Positions 6,792-14,418 of a stretch of 41,584 bases of DNA are shown piece by piece. Position 1 is the stretch's first letter; each line of letters begins with the position of its first letter. The notes beneath the pieces are model-generated. The model worked only from the letters and a program-made list of their open reading frames with translations. It had not been told where the DNA came from and did no database searches. The stretch is from Ilumatobacteraceae bacterium (GTDB taxonomy: Bacteria > Actinomycetota > Acidimicrobiia > Acidimicrobiales > Iamiaceae). The position numbers and the translations under genes are program-made. The stretch is taken from positions 1 to 41,584 of the forward strand of contig JAOBWH010000201.1 of assembly GCA_025463265.1 (NCBI GenBank), written 5' to 3'.

Positions 6792-8663
6792 TCAGGTGGC
6801 GTTGCTGCGCAGGTCCTGGGCCACCACGGCCTCACGGAGCATCGCCACCGTCTCGGCGTCGGTGGCCTTCGGCAGCGGGACGGGCAGCTGCCCGACCGAC
6901 AGCGGCGGCACGGCGACGTGGGAGATCCGGTGGTGGCTCGGCGACGTCCCGGACTCGTCGGCTCCGAAGAGCACCTCGTGCAGCTTCTCGCCGTTGCGCA
7001 GGCCGGTGTAGACGATCTCGATCGGGCGGTCGGCCTCGGCGATGAGCCGCTTGGCGACGTCGTCGATCTTGACCGGTTCGCCCATGTCGAGCACGAGGGC
7101 CTCGCCGTCGCGGCCGACGGCCCCCGCCTGGATGACCAGCTGGACGGCTTCTTCCACGGTCATGAAGTACCGGGTGACGTCGCGGTCGGTGACCGTGACC
7201 GGCCCCCCGGCCTCGATCTGCTTGGCGAACGCCGTGAGCACCGACCCGCGGCTGCCGAGCACGTTGCCGACCCGCACGCTGAGGAACACGCCCGCGCCCT
7301 GGTTGGCGGCGGCGGCCGTGAGCCGCTCGGCCAGGCGCTTCGTGTAGCCCAGCACGCTGCACGGGTCAGCGGCCTTGTCCGTGGAGATGTTGACGAAGCG
7401 GTCGACGCCGTGATCGAGCGAGGCGTCGACGAGCACCTGCGTGCCCCACACGTTGGTCTTGAGGCCCTCGGCCGGGTGCATCTCGAGCAGGGGCAGGTGC
7501 TTCAGCGCCGCCGCGTGGAAGACCACCTCGGGACGGTGCTCGGCGAAGATCTGGTCGACCCGGTCGCGGTCGCGGATGTCGCAGACCACGAGGTTCCGGC
7601 TGTCGAGCAGCGCCCGGCCCTCGATGGAGAGCTGGACGGCGTGGAGCGCGGACTCGTCACGATCCAGCAGCACCAGGCTGGCGGGGGCGAAGCGGTAGAG
7701 CTGCCGGCACAGCTCGGAGCCGATCGAGCCGCCGGCGCCGGTGACCAGGACCCGCTTGCCAGTGACGTAGCCGGCGATGGAGTCGACGTCGGTGTCGACC
7801 TCGTGGCGGCCGAGGAGGTCGGCGTGGGTGACGGGACGGATGTCGGAGGTGCCGACCTCGGCGCCGTAGAGCTCGCTGGCCGACGGCAGCACCATCAGGC
7901 GCAGCCCGCTGGTGCGAGCCAGGTCGGCGAAGATCCGGATCAGGGCGGAGTCGGCCGTCGGGATGGCGAGGAGGGCGATCTTGGCGTCGTGGCGGGCGGC
8001 CACGGCGGCGAGGTCCTCGCGGGTGCCCATGACGGGGACCTGGCGGATGCGCAGGTTGCGCTTGCGGGGGTCGTCGTCGATGAGCGCGACGGGCAGGTAG
8101 CGGCCGGCGGGGTTGCGGACCATGGCGGTGATGATCTGCTGGCCGCCCTCGCCGGCGCCGATGACGACCACGCGCTCGAGCGCCTCGCTCTGGGGGCGCA
8201 TCCGCTTCTCGTACACGAGGCGCCAGAGGTAGCGCACCCCGGAGCTGCTGGCGAGCATGATCGTGCTGGCGATGAGCGGGAGCGACAGCGGGATGGAGCG
8301 GGTGGCGCCGTCGCGCGGCATGACGAGGGCGACGGCCCACAAGATGGCGGCCGAGAAGGCGATGACCGAGACCAGCGCCGACACCTCTTCGAACGATCCG
8401 AAGCTCCACCGGCCCTTGTAGAGGCCGCGGGCGGTGCCGCAGGCCACGAAGACCACGGCGGAGATGGCGGCGTACCAGAGGACCTCGGTGGTCTGGGAGG
8501 CCGGGATGGCGAAATCGAAGCGGAGCGCCGCGGCGACCATGACCGAGAGCGCCATGGCCGTGGCGTCGGTGAGCACCTGGAGGCGCCGCCGCGCATGGCT
8601 CCCGGCGGGCTGCAACAGGTGGTCGAGCCCGAACCCGCTGAACCCTGTCTTCTTGGCGGTCAA
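6792..8663 (-). CDS. membrane-bound polysaccharide biosynthesis nucleotide-sugar dehydratase/epimerase (CapD/FlaA1/WbpM family)
   Basis: A 623-residue protein. Four hydrophobic helices occupy roughly residues 28-145, then a first Rossmann-like domain (VVVIGAGEGGQQ, about 165), then the catalytic SDR domain with VTGAGGSIGSELCRQL (about 300). Family members are 4,6-dehydratases or epimerases acting on UDP-GlcNAc-type sugars for capsule or O-glycan. The active-site region reads NISTDKAADPCSVLGYTKRLAE. The TDKA and TKR signatures are present, but the usual 'NVMG' Met of the Ser-Met-Lys triad is Leu. The TTG at 8663 is chosen because a strong GGGGGGAGGG lies 5-6 nt before it; the in-frame ATG at 8729 has no ribosome-binding site and adds 22 unconvincing residues. 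It converges on dprE1 and is divergent from the DUF4012 gene. Confidence 0.87.
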   Translation of the reverse strand: MTAKKTGFSGFGLDHLLQPAGSHARRRLQVLTDATAMALSVMVAAALRFDFAIPASQTTEVLWYAAISAVVFVACGTARGLYKGRWSFGSFEEVSALVSVIAFSAAILWAVALVMPRDGATRSIPLSLPLIASTIMLASSSGVRYLWRLVYEKRMRPQSEALERVVVIGAGEGGQQIITAMVRNPAGRYLPVALIDDDPRKRNLRIRQVPVMGTREDLAAVAARHDAKIALLAIPTADSALIRIFADLARTSGLRLMVLPSASELYGAEVGTSDIRPVTHADLLGRHEVDTDVDSIAGYVTGKRVLVTGAGGSIGSELCRQLYRFAPASLVLLDRDESALHAVQLSIEGRALLDSRNLVVCDIRDRDRVDQIFAEHRPEVVFHAAALKHLPLLEMHPAEGLKTNVWGTQVLVDASLDHGVDRFVNISTDKAADPCSVLGYTKRLAERLTAAAANQGAGVFLSVRVGNVLGSRGSVLTAFAKQIEAGGPVTVTDRDVTRYFMTVEEAVQLVIQAGAVGRDGEALVLDMGEPVKIDDVAKRLIAEADRPIEIVYTGLRNGEKLHEVLFGADESGTSPSHHRISHVAVPPLSVGQLPVPLPKATDAETVAMLREAVVAQDLRSNAT

Positions 8664-8713
8664 CGAATCCCTCCCCCCGAGGTACTGATCTGATTCTGCG
8701 CCGCACCGGACAC

Positions 8714-8719
8714 TACCGT
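8714..8719 (+). promoter_or_regulatory. possible -10 hexamer (TACCGT) for the DUF4012 gene
   Basis: TACCGT lies about 65 nt before the ATG at 8784 in the divergent intergenic region between the CapD-type and DUF4012 genes. Support is the hexamer and the arrangement only. Confidence 0.25.
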
Positions 8720-8783
8720 CATCGAACACACACGTCCATCATTCAACCGGACCCCGACACGGGGTCTTGGGATCCAGGGGTTC

Positions 8784-11066
8784 ATGAGCGCACGGCGAAG
8801 GAGATCTGGTCTCGTGCAGCGCGTCGTCCGCCCCGAGATCGTGACGGCGGCGTGCGCGATCGCCGCCTTCTTCGCGCCGGCGAACCTCACCGGCAACCCG
8901 GCGATCGACGCCGCCGAACGGGTCCTGATCGCGGCGTTCGTGACCTACGTCGGGTCCCACGGACGCCGCTGGGCCTGGCTCGCCGCGACCGCGGCCGTGG
9001 TCGTGCCCGCCCGGGAGGCCTCCCTGCTGATCGCCATCGGGGCGCTGCTGGTCATCGTCCTGAGCGCGATCCCCGAGCGCCGCCAGCGCGGGTGGGGGGC
9101 CGTGGGCCTCGGCCTGATGGTCAACGCGGTGTTCTGGTACCCGGAGGGGACGCCGGTGTGGGGCGTGGCGGTCGCCGTCGCCGCCATGGTGCTGGTGGTG
9201 GGATCCGGGATCCCGAACCTCCGCCAGCCCAAGCGCCGGGTCGCGAAGGGCATCGTCATCGGCGCCGTCGTCCTCACGCTGCTCGCCGGCCTGGCCGCGG
9301 TGGCCGCCCTGGGGCTCTCGTACCGCAACGTCAAGGACGGGTCGTCGGCGGCCCGGAGCGCGCTGGACAGCGCTCGCGGGGGCGACGCCGAGGGGGCCAC
9401 TGCCGAACTGGCCACGTCTCGCGCCGAGTTCGAGCAGGCATCGGACCGCATCAGCGGTCCGCTCGCCCTGCCGGCGGCCTTCGTCCCCGGCCTCGCCCAG
9501 CAGGTGTCGGCCGTCCAGACCACCGTCGACCAGGGCACCACCATCGCCGCCACCGCCGACGACCTCGTCGCCACCGCCGACTACGACCGGCTCACCTACG
9601 AGGGCCGCCTCGACGTCGATGCGGTGCGGACCCTGGCCGCGCCCACAGCCCGAGCCGACACCGCCCTGAAGGACGCCCGGACCGAGCTGGCCGAGCTCCA
9701 GGACGGCTCGCTGCTGCCGCCGCTGCAGGACCGCATCGACCAGTTCGCCGGGGACATCGAGGAGGCCCGCTCGGACACCGCCCTCGCCAGCGAGCTCCTG
9801 GAGGTCACCCCCGGGCTCTTCGGTGCCGACGGGCCCCGCCGCTACCTCATCATCTTCGTGACGCCCGCCGAGCTGCGCGGCGCCGGTGGCTTCATCGGGA
9901 GCTACGCCGAGCTGTCGATCGATGACGGCAAGGCCGTCTTGACCAGGTCCGGCCGCATCGACGACCTGCTCGAGGGCCCCAACCAGGGCAAGCGCACCCT
10001 CACCGGGCCGGCCGACTACCTCGAGCGCTACGGCCGCTTCGACCCGGGCGACTTCCTCCAGGACGCGACCCAGTCGCCGCACTTCCCGAGCAGCGCCTCG
10101 GTGATCGCCCAGCTGTACCCGCAGGCCGGTGGCGTACCGGTCGACGGGGTCATCTCCGTCGATCCGAGCGGGCTGGCCGCGCTGCTGGAGCTCACCGGCC
10201 CCGTCTCGGTGTCGGGCCTCGACGAACCGCTCTCGGCCGACAACGCCGTCGACATCTTGACCACCCGCCAGTACCTGGAGCTGGGCGACCGGGCGGCCCG
10301 AGGCGAGGTCCTGGCCGAAGCCACCAAGCTCACGTTCGAGAAGCTGGTCGAGTCGTCCCTGCCGGCGCCGCGCACGCTCGCGGACACCCTCAGCCCGGCC
10401 GTGCGGGCCGGCCACCTGCGGCTCTGGAGCCCCGAGCGAGGCGAGCAGGCGGCATTCGAGCGGCTCGGGGCCACCGGTGACCTGGAGATCCCCACCGGCT
10501 CCGACGGCCTCTCGGTGGTCCAGCAGAACAGCGGCAACAACAAGATCGACGCCTACCTGCACCGCACCATCACCTACCTGCCCAAGATCGACGCCTCCAC
10601 GGGCGAGCTCACCGCCGAGCTGTCCATCGAGCTCCGCAACGACGTCCCCTTCGCCGAGCTGCCCGGGGCCGTGGTCGGCAACACCCGCGGCGTCCCGCTC
10701 GGCACCAACCTCGCCGCCCTCTCCGTGTTCACGCCCCACCAGGTCACCGAGGCCACCATCGACGGCGAGCAGGTCACGCTCGGCCCCGGCTCGGAGCGCG
10801 GCCTGAACGCCTGGGACACGCCCCTGCTCGAGATCCCGCCCGGCGGCTCGGTCACGGTCACGATGAAGCTGGTCGGCGCCGTCGACCTCACCCACGGCTA
10901 CCAGCTGGTGATCCTCCCGCAGCCGGTGGCGAACCCGGACCGGTTCGCCAGCACCCTGACGGTCAGCCGGGGCACCATCCGGGGTTCCGGAGCCAAGGAG
11001 AAGCGGCTCGTCGACGACGAGCCCCTGGTGGCTCCGACCCGGTTCCGCGTGCCCGTCCAGCACTGA
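8784..11066 (+). CDS. DUF4012 domain-containing membrane protein
   Basis: A 760-residue protein of the actinobacterial DUF4012 family, function unknown, usually found beside exopolysaccharide genes as here. Residues 1-180 contain several hydrophobic helices (AACAIAAFFAPANL, LLIAIGALLVIVLSAIPE, WGVAVAVAAMVLVVGSG, VVLTLLAGLAAVAALGLS). A helical segment of about 200 residues follows and may be a coiled coil. The DUF4012 core opens at about residue 350 with RRYLIIFVTPAELRGAGGFI. It continues through FLQDATQSPHFP and the C-terminal sandwich-like region (HRTITYLPKIDAS, ELSIELRNDVPF). This topology suggests a membrane-tethered extracytoplasmic protein. AGGGG lies close to the ATG. It is divergent from the CapD-type gene, and a shared role in surface polysaccharide assembly is inference. 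Confidence 0.85.
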   Translation: MSARRRRSGLVQRVVRPEIVTAACAIAAFFAPANLTGNPAIDAAERVLIAAFVTYVGSHGRRWAWLAATAAVVVPAREASLLIAIGALLVIVLSAIPERRQRGWGAVGLGLMVNAVFWYPEGTPVWGVAVAVAAMVLVVGSGIPNLRQPKRRVAKGIVIGAVVLTLLAGLAAVAALGLSYRNVKDGSSAARSALDSARGGDAEGATAELATSRAEFEQASDRISGPLALPAAFVPGLAQQVSAVQTTVDQGTTIAATADDLVATADYDRLTYEGRLDVDAVRTLAAPTARADTALKDARTELAELQDGSLLPPLQDRIDQFAGDIEEARSDTALASELLEVTPGLFGADGPRRYLIIFVTPAELRGAGGFIGSYAELSIDDGKAVLTRSGRIDDLLEGPNQGKRTLTGPADYLERYGRFDPGDFLQDATQSPHFPSSASVIAQLYPQAGGVPVDGVISVDPSGLAALLELTGPVSVSGLDEPLSADNAVDILTTRQYLELGDRAARGEVLAEATKLTFEKLVESSLPAPRTLADTLSPAVRAGHLRLWSPERGEQAAFERLGATGDLEIPTGSDGLSVVQQNSGNNKIDAYLHRTITYLPKIDASTGELTAELSIELRNDVPFAELPGAVVGNTRGVPLGTNLAALSVFTPHQVTEATIDGEQVTLGPGSERGLNAWDTPLLEIPPGGSVTVTMKLVGAVDLTHGYQLVILPQPVANPDRFASTLTVSRGTIRGSGAKEKRLVDDEPLVAPTRFRVPVQH

Positions 11067-11138
11067 TCAGCGCCGTCTCTGGTGGTTCGTCCGGATCAAT
11101 TGGGCATCAACATCTGTCGCCAGGTGCCGATGATGAGC

Positions 11139-11144
11139 TAGCGT
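11139..11144 (+). promoter_or_regulatory. probable -10 hexamer (TAGCGT) for the small surface protein
   Basis: TAGCGT (in GAGCTAGCGTTCC) lies 73 nt before the ATG at 11218, giving a leader of about 67 nt with a GGGAGAGGAAC ribosome-binding site. No clear -35 is seen. The remaining 11067-11217 sequence shows nothing else recognisable. Confidence 0.35.
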
Positions 11145-11217
11145 TCCACCCAGACCGAGGTTTGGGTATGCCGTCAGCCACACCGGTTGACGACGCTCAG
11201 AGGGAGAGGAACCCCGA

Positions 11218-11739
11218 ATGTTTCGCAGGATGCTGATTGGTGCGACGCTGCTGATCGCTCTTGCCGCTGCCCCCGCTGCGGCCCAATACCCGTTCAACGT
11301 GAGCCCTGGGACGGTCGTGGCCGGTGGCTCCGTCACCGTCTCCGGCAAGGGCTGCAGCCCGAACGCTCCGGTGACCATCACCATGGTCGAAGGTGCGGCG
11401 CAGAAGGCCGTCGGCGACGTGATCTTCGAGACCACGATCACCTCCGACGAGAACGGTGAGTTCACCTTCACCTTCACGGTCCCGGTGGGCACCCCGGTGG
11501 GCACCTACGAGGTCAAGGCCGAGTGCAACGACGGTGTCGTGTTCTCCGCGTTCATCGATGTGGTCGACTCCACCACAGCGACCACGACGCCGGGGACCGG
11601 GTCGACCGGGTCATCCGGGCCGATCGTCCGCACCGGTTCGGATCTCAACGGCCTCGGCCTCGCCGGCGCCGGCCTGATCACCGTGGGCGGCATCATCTTG
11701 ATCGCCACCCGCAGCCGTCGCCACCAGGCGCAGGCCTGA
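11218..11739 (+). CDS. secreted Ig-like surface protein with LPxTG-like C-terminal anchor
   Basis: A 173-residue protein. Residues 1-21 form a signal peptide (MFRRMLIGATLLIALAAAPA, with AAA before Gln). Residues 24-118 look like one beta-sandwich (Ig-like/bacterial surface) domain (SPGTVVAGGSVTVSGKGCSP, GTPVGTYEVKAECNDG). It has two cysteines that could form a disulphide. Residues 119-138 are a Thr/Ser/Gly linker. The end has IVRTGSDLNG followed by a hydrophobic helix (GLAGAGLITVGGIILIAT) and the basic tail RSRRHQAQA. That is the layout of a sortase substrate, but the motif is IVRTG rather than LPxTG, so sortase processing is uncertain and simple membrane anchoring is possible. GGGAGAGGAAC precedes the ATG and a strong terminator follows. 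It was probably recruited as a simple wall-exposed protein. Confidence 0.75.
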   Translation: MFRRMLIGATLLIALAAAPAAAQYPFNVSPGTVVAGGSVTVSGKGCSPNAPVTITMVEGAAQKAVGDVIFETTITSDENGEFTFTFTVPVGTPVGTYEVKAECNDGVVFSAFIDVVDSTTATTTPGTGSTGSSGPIVRTGSDLNGLGLAGAGLITVGGIILIATRSRRHQAQA

Positions 11740-11768
11740 ACCCCGGCGCTCCGGCGCCACCCGATCTG

Positions 11769-11802
11769 CGATGGTGCCCCGGCTCCGGCCGGGGCACCAT
11801 CG
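11769..11802 (+). terminator. strong hairpin terminator after the surface protein
   Basis: A perfect 14-bp inverted repeat (CGATGGTGCCCCGG / CCGGGGCACCATCG) with a 6-nt loop lies 30 nt after the stop. It is followed by GCGTTCTGA with only a weak T-run, as is usual in high-GC actinobacteria. Confidence 0.75.
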
Positions 11803-11838
11803 CGTTCTGACCCCGCTCGACGCGGGTACAAGGTGACC

Positions 11839-12741
11839 ATGGACATCGCGATCACGGGCAGCACCGGCTTCATCGGACGGGCGCTGGCCGCGTCGCTCCG
11901 ATCCGACGGGCACCGGGTCGTCCCCGTGGTCCGGTCGGGCTCCGAACCGGGCTCGGTCCGGTGGGATCCCACGACGGGGGCGATCGAGCCGGGCGGGCTC
12001 GAGGGTCTCGACGGCGTGGTGCACCTGGCAGGCGAGGGCATCGCCTCGGGGCCGTGGACCGACAAGCAGCGCGAGCGGATCCGCGCCAGCCGGGAGCAGG
12101 GCACCCGCCTGTTGGCCCGGACCCTCGCCGGGCTCGAGCGGCCGCCGTCGGTGCTGATCAGCGGATCGGCCATCGGGTTCTACGGCGACCGCGGCGACGA
12201 GGTCCTCACCGAGGCCTCGGCGCCGGGCGACGACTTCCTCGCCCACGTCTGCCTCGACTGGGAGGGCGCCACCGCGCCCGCCGAGGAGGCCGGGATCCGC
12301 ACGGTCCACATCCGCACCGGCATCGTCCTCGACGCCAAGGGCGGTGCGCTGGCCAAGCAGCTCCCCGCGTTCAAGCTGGGCGCCGGGGCCAAGGCCGGGA
12401 ACGGGAGCCAGTGGATGTCGTGGATCACGCTGCAGGACGAGGTGCGCGCCATCCGCTTCGCGCTCGAGCAGGCCGCCGTGGCGGGACCGGTGAACCTGAC
12501 CGCCCCCCAGCCGGTCACCAACGCCCAGTTCACCGATGCGGTGGGCGAGGCGCTCCACCGGCCGACGTTCCTCACGATCCCCGGGTTCGCCCGCAAGGCG
12601 CCCTTCGGCATCGGCGGCCTGGTGGAGTCCCTGCTCTTCTCGTCGGCCCGGGTCACCCCGAACGCCCTCCAGGAGGCCGGCTTCGCGTTCGACCACCCCG
12701 ATCTCGGCCCGGCGCTGGCCGCGGTGCTCGGGTCCCGCTGA
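11839..12741 (+). CDS. TIGR01777 family NAD-dependent epimerase/SDR (YfcH-like)
   Basis: A 300-residue atypical short-chain dehydrogenase of the TIGR01777 (YfcH/SULA) family. The N-terminal loop is ITGSTGFIGRALA. The conserved stretches are VVHLAGEGIASGPWTDKQRERIRASR, the family hallmark region; SVLISGSAIGFYGDRGDE, with the Ser and Tyr of the active site; and LGAGAKAGNGSQWMSWITLQDEV. The DUF1731-like C-terminus has KAPFGIGGLVESLLFSSARVTPNALQEAGF. Substrates are unknown for the family. The ATG at 11839 is preferred because AGGTG sits just before it; a GTG two codons upstream is possible. It lies downstream of a terminator, so it has its own transcription, perhaps from a weak TACAAG element. 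Confidence 0.85.
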   Translation: MDIAITGSTGFIGRALAASLRSDGHRVVPVVRSGSEPGSVRWDPTTGAIEPGGLEGLDGVVHLAGEGIASGPWTDKQRERIRASREQGTRLLARTLAGLERPPSVLISGSAIGFYGDRGDEVLTEASAPGDDFLAHVCLDWEGATAPAEEAGIRTVHIRTGIVLDAKGGALAKQLPAFKLGAGAKAGNGSQWMSWITLQDEVRAIRFALEQAAVAGPVNLTAPQPVTNAQFTDAVGEALHRPTFLTIPGFARKAPFGIGGLVESLLFSSARVTPNALQEAGFAFDHPDLGPALAAVLGSR

Positions 12742-12782
12742 GGGGACGACGGGGGATTCCCATCCCTCCCCGATCCGGCTCC

Positions 12783-12788
12783 TAGGGT
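12783..12788 (+). promoter_or_regulatory. -10 hexamer TAGGGT, leaderless start of the HAD phosphatase gene
   Basis: TAGGGT ends 9 nt before the ATG at 12798. No ribosome-binding site is present between them. Confidence 0.5.
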
Positions 12789-12797
12789 TGCCGGACC

Positions 12798-13484
12798 ATG
12801 TCTGGTCGCCGCATCGCCGCCTTCGACTTCGACGGCACCCTCACCCGCCGGGACACGCTGCTGCCCTTCCTGGCCCGGGCGACCGGCCCGAACACCTTCA
12901 GCCGGACCGTCGGGCGCATCGCCCCCGTCGCCGTCCGGGCCCGCGCCGGACGGCTCGAGGCGGAGGTCCACCACCGCGACGCCACCAAGGCCGCGCTGCT
13001 GCGCGAGCTGTTCCGCGGCCGTTCGGACGCCTGGCTCCAAGCGAGGGGCCAGCAGTACGCCACCACGCTGGGCGCCAAGCTGCGCCCCGAGATGGTCGAG
13101 CAGGTCCGGTGGCACCGCGACGCCGGTCACGAGCTGGTCATCGTCTCCGCCTCGCTCGCCACCTACCTGACCCCGTTCGCCGCCGCGTTCGGGTTCGACC
13201 ACGTGATCGCGGTCGAGATGCAGATCGGCTCCGACGGCCACCTCACCGGCGAGATGACCGGCCCCAACGTGCGCGGCGAGGAGAAGGCGGTGCGACTGCG
13301 ACGGTGGATCGGCGACGACACCCCCGAGATCATGTGGGCCTACGGCAACTCCAGCGGTGACACCGAGCTGCTGGCGATGGCCGACGTCCCCGTGTGGGTC
13401 GTCGGCCGGCGCCGGGGCCCGGACGCGAACGACCGCCCGGCCGTGCGGCTCGGGCGGTCGATCTCCGGTCAGCGGACCGCGTGA
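12798..13484 (+). CDS. HAD-IB family phosphatase (SerB-like)
   Basis: A 228-residue haloacid dehalogenase-superfamily hydrolase of subfamily IB, which includes phosphoserine phosphatases and lipid or choline phosphatases. Motif I is DFDGTLT (10-16) with nucleophile Asp10 and acid/base Asp12. The helical cap (about 20-90) follows. Motif II is IVSAS (about 115-119). Motif III Lys lies in RGEEKAVRLRRWI, and motif IV in AYGNSSGDTELLAMAD supplies the Mg-binding acids. The enzyme is cytoplasmic and its substrate is not readable; members beside lipid genes are often lysophospholipid or glycerol-phosphate phosphatases. It converges on the SDR gene with a shared hairpin between them. Confidence 0.85.
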   Translation: MSGRRIAAFDFDGTLTRRDTLLPFLARATGPNTFSRTVGRIAPVAVRARAGRLEAEVHHRDATKAALLRELFRGRSDAWLQARGQQYATTLGAKLRPEMVEQVRWHRDAGHELVIVSASLATYLTPFAAAFGFDHVIAVEMQIGSDGHLTGEMTGPNVRGEEKAVRLRRWIGDDTPEIMWAYGNSSGDTELLAMADVPVWVVGRRRGPDANDRPAVRLGRSISGQRTA

Positions 13485-13508
13485 CGGCGCTGCCCGAGGG
13501 CAGCGCCG
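13485..13508. terminator. bidirectional hairpin between the convergent HAD and SDR genes
   Basis: A perfect 11-bp inverted repeat (CGGCGCTGCCC / GGGCAGCGCCG) with a 2-nt centre starts at the end of the HAD stop codon, 15 nt from the SDR stop. Its symmetry allows it to serve both strands. Confidence 0.65.
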
Positions 13509-13523
13509 ACCCGGTCGGTCAGA

Positions 13524-14306
13524 TCACTTGGGCTGCATCCGGATGCCGCCGTCGATGCGGATCGACTCGGCGTTCATGTAGCTGTTCGAGAGCAGCTCGG
13601 CGGCGAGGCTGGCGAACTCCTCGGGCTGCCCGAGGCGCTTCGGGAACAGCACACCGACCTCGAGGCGGGCCTTGAACTGCTCCGAGGCCTCGCCCTCGCC
13701 GTAGATCGGGGTGTCGATCAGGCCGGGGAGGATGGTGTTGACCCGGATGCCGACCGCCGAGAGGTCGCGGGCCACGGGAAGGGTCATGCCGACGACGCCG
13801 CCCTTGGAGGCCGAGTACGAGGCCTGGCCGATCTGGCCGTCCTCCGCTGCGACGGAGGCGGTGTTCACGATCGCGCCGCGCTCACCGTGCTCGTCGGGCT
13901 CGTTCTGCGACATCGCGGTGGCGGCGATGCGGATGCAGTCGAACGTGCCGATCAGGTTGATCTCGACGACCTTCTTGAAGATGTCGAGGTCGTGGGCGGA
14001 GGCGTACTCGCCGTCCTTGCCGATGGTGCGGGTGGCCCACCCGATGCCGGCGCAGTTGACCAGGGCCTTGAGCGGCCCCAGGTCCTTGGCGGCCTCGACC
14101 GCGGCGATGATCTGCTCGGTGCTGGTGACGTCGGTGGCCACGAACACGCCGCCGATCTCCTTCGCGAGGGCCTCGCCCTTCTCCTGCTGGCGGTCGAGGT
14201 CTGCGACCACGACCTTGGCCCCGAGGGAGGCGAGGTGGCGGGCGGTGGCCTCTCCGAGGCCCGATGCCCCACCCGTGACGATTGCGCTGATGCCGTTGAT
14301 CTCCAT
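13524..14306 (-). CDS. SDR-family 3-hydroxyacyl-CoA dehydrogenase-like enzyme (HSD17B10 type)
   Basis: A 260-residue classical short-chain dehydrogenase. The cofactor loop is TGGASGLGEA (11-20), Asp37 ends the second strand (NAD preference), and the active site is Ser151 in NTASVAAEDG with Tyr164 and Lys168 in YSASKGG. The sequence GGASGLGEATARHLASLGAK, the VAAEDGQIGQ loop and the IYGEGEA/FPKRLGQPEEFA region are typical of the type-II 3-hydroxyacyl-CoA dehydrogenase/17-beta-HSD10 group. That group acts in fatty-acid, branched-chain or steroid side-chain oxidation. The ATG at 14306 is supported by the leaderless -10 and by the family N-terminus; upstream in-frame sequence is the antisense of the transpeptidase gene. 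A palindrome next to the -10 suggests TetR-type repression. Confidence 0.87.
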   Translation of the reverse strand: MEINGISAIVTGGASGLGEATARHLASLGAKVVVADLDRQQEKGEALAKEIGGVFVATDVTSTEQIIAAVEAAKDLGPLKALVNCAGIGWATRTIGKDGEYASAHDLDIFKKVVEINLIGTFDCIRIAATAMSQNEPDEHGERGAIVNTASVAAEDGQIGQASYSASKGGVVGMTLPVARDLSAVGIRVNTILPGLIDTPIYGEGEASEQFKARLEVGVLFPKRLGQPEEFASLAAELLSNSYMNAESIRIDGGIRMQPK

Positions 14307-14314
14307 GCAGGAGA

Positions 14315-14320
14315 ACTGTA
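14315..14320 (-). promoter_or_regulatory. -10 hexamer TACAGT, leaderless start of the SDR gene
   Basis: TACAGT on the minus strand ends 8 nt before the ATG at 14306. The palindrome at 14321-14336 abuts it. Confidence 0.55.
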
Positions 14321-14336
14321 TTGACTGGTCGGTCAA
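14321..14336. promoter_or_regulatory. palindromic operator TTGACTGGTCGGTCAA upstream of the SDR gene
   Basis: The inverted repeat has arms TTGAC / GTCAA with 6 nt between them. It abuts the SDR -10, where repressor binding would block RNA polymerase. The form is typical of TetR-family operators. The spacer (6 nt) differs from the TGAC-N5-GTCA sites elsewhere in the window, so a different regulator is likely. Confidence 0.5.
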
Positions 14337-14404
14337 GTCACGGAATCGACCGGGCTCCGGAGCGCTGGCCTCCGGGGCGGGGACCGGCGGCGGCAGGCGC
14401 CGAG

Positions 14405-14410
14405 TACGAT
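14405..14410 (+). promoter_or_regulatory. -10 hexamer TACGAT, leaderless start of the L,D-transpeptidase gene
   Basis: TACGAT ends 8 nt before the GTG at 14419, and no ribosome-binding site is visible. It is divergent from the SDR promoter in the same 112-bp region. Confidence 0.5.
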
Positions 14411-14418
14411 CGCACCCC

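Noticed and set aside
8663-8729. ATG at 8729 as the start of the CapD-type gene
   Set aside because: No ribosome-binding site and non-conserved extra residues; the TTG at 8663 has a strong GGGGGGAGGG at the right distance.
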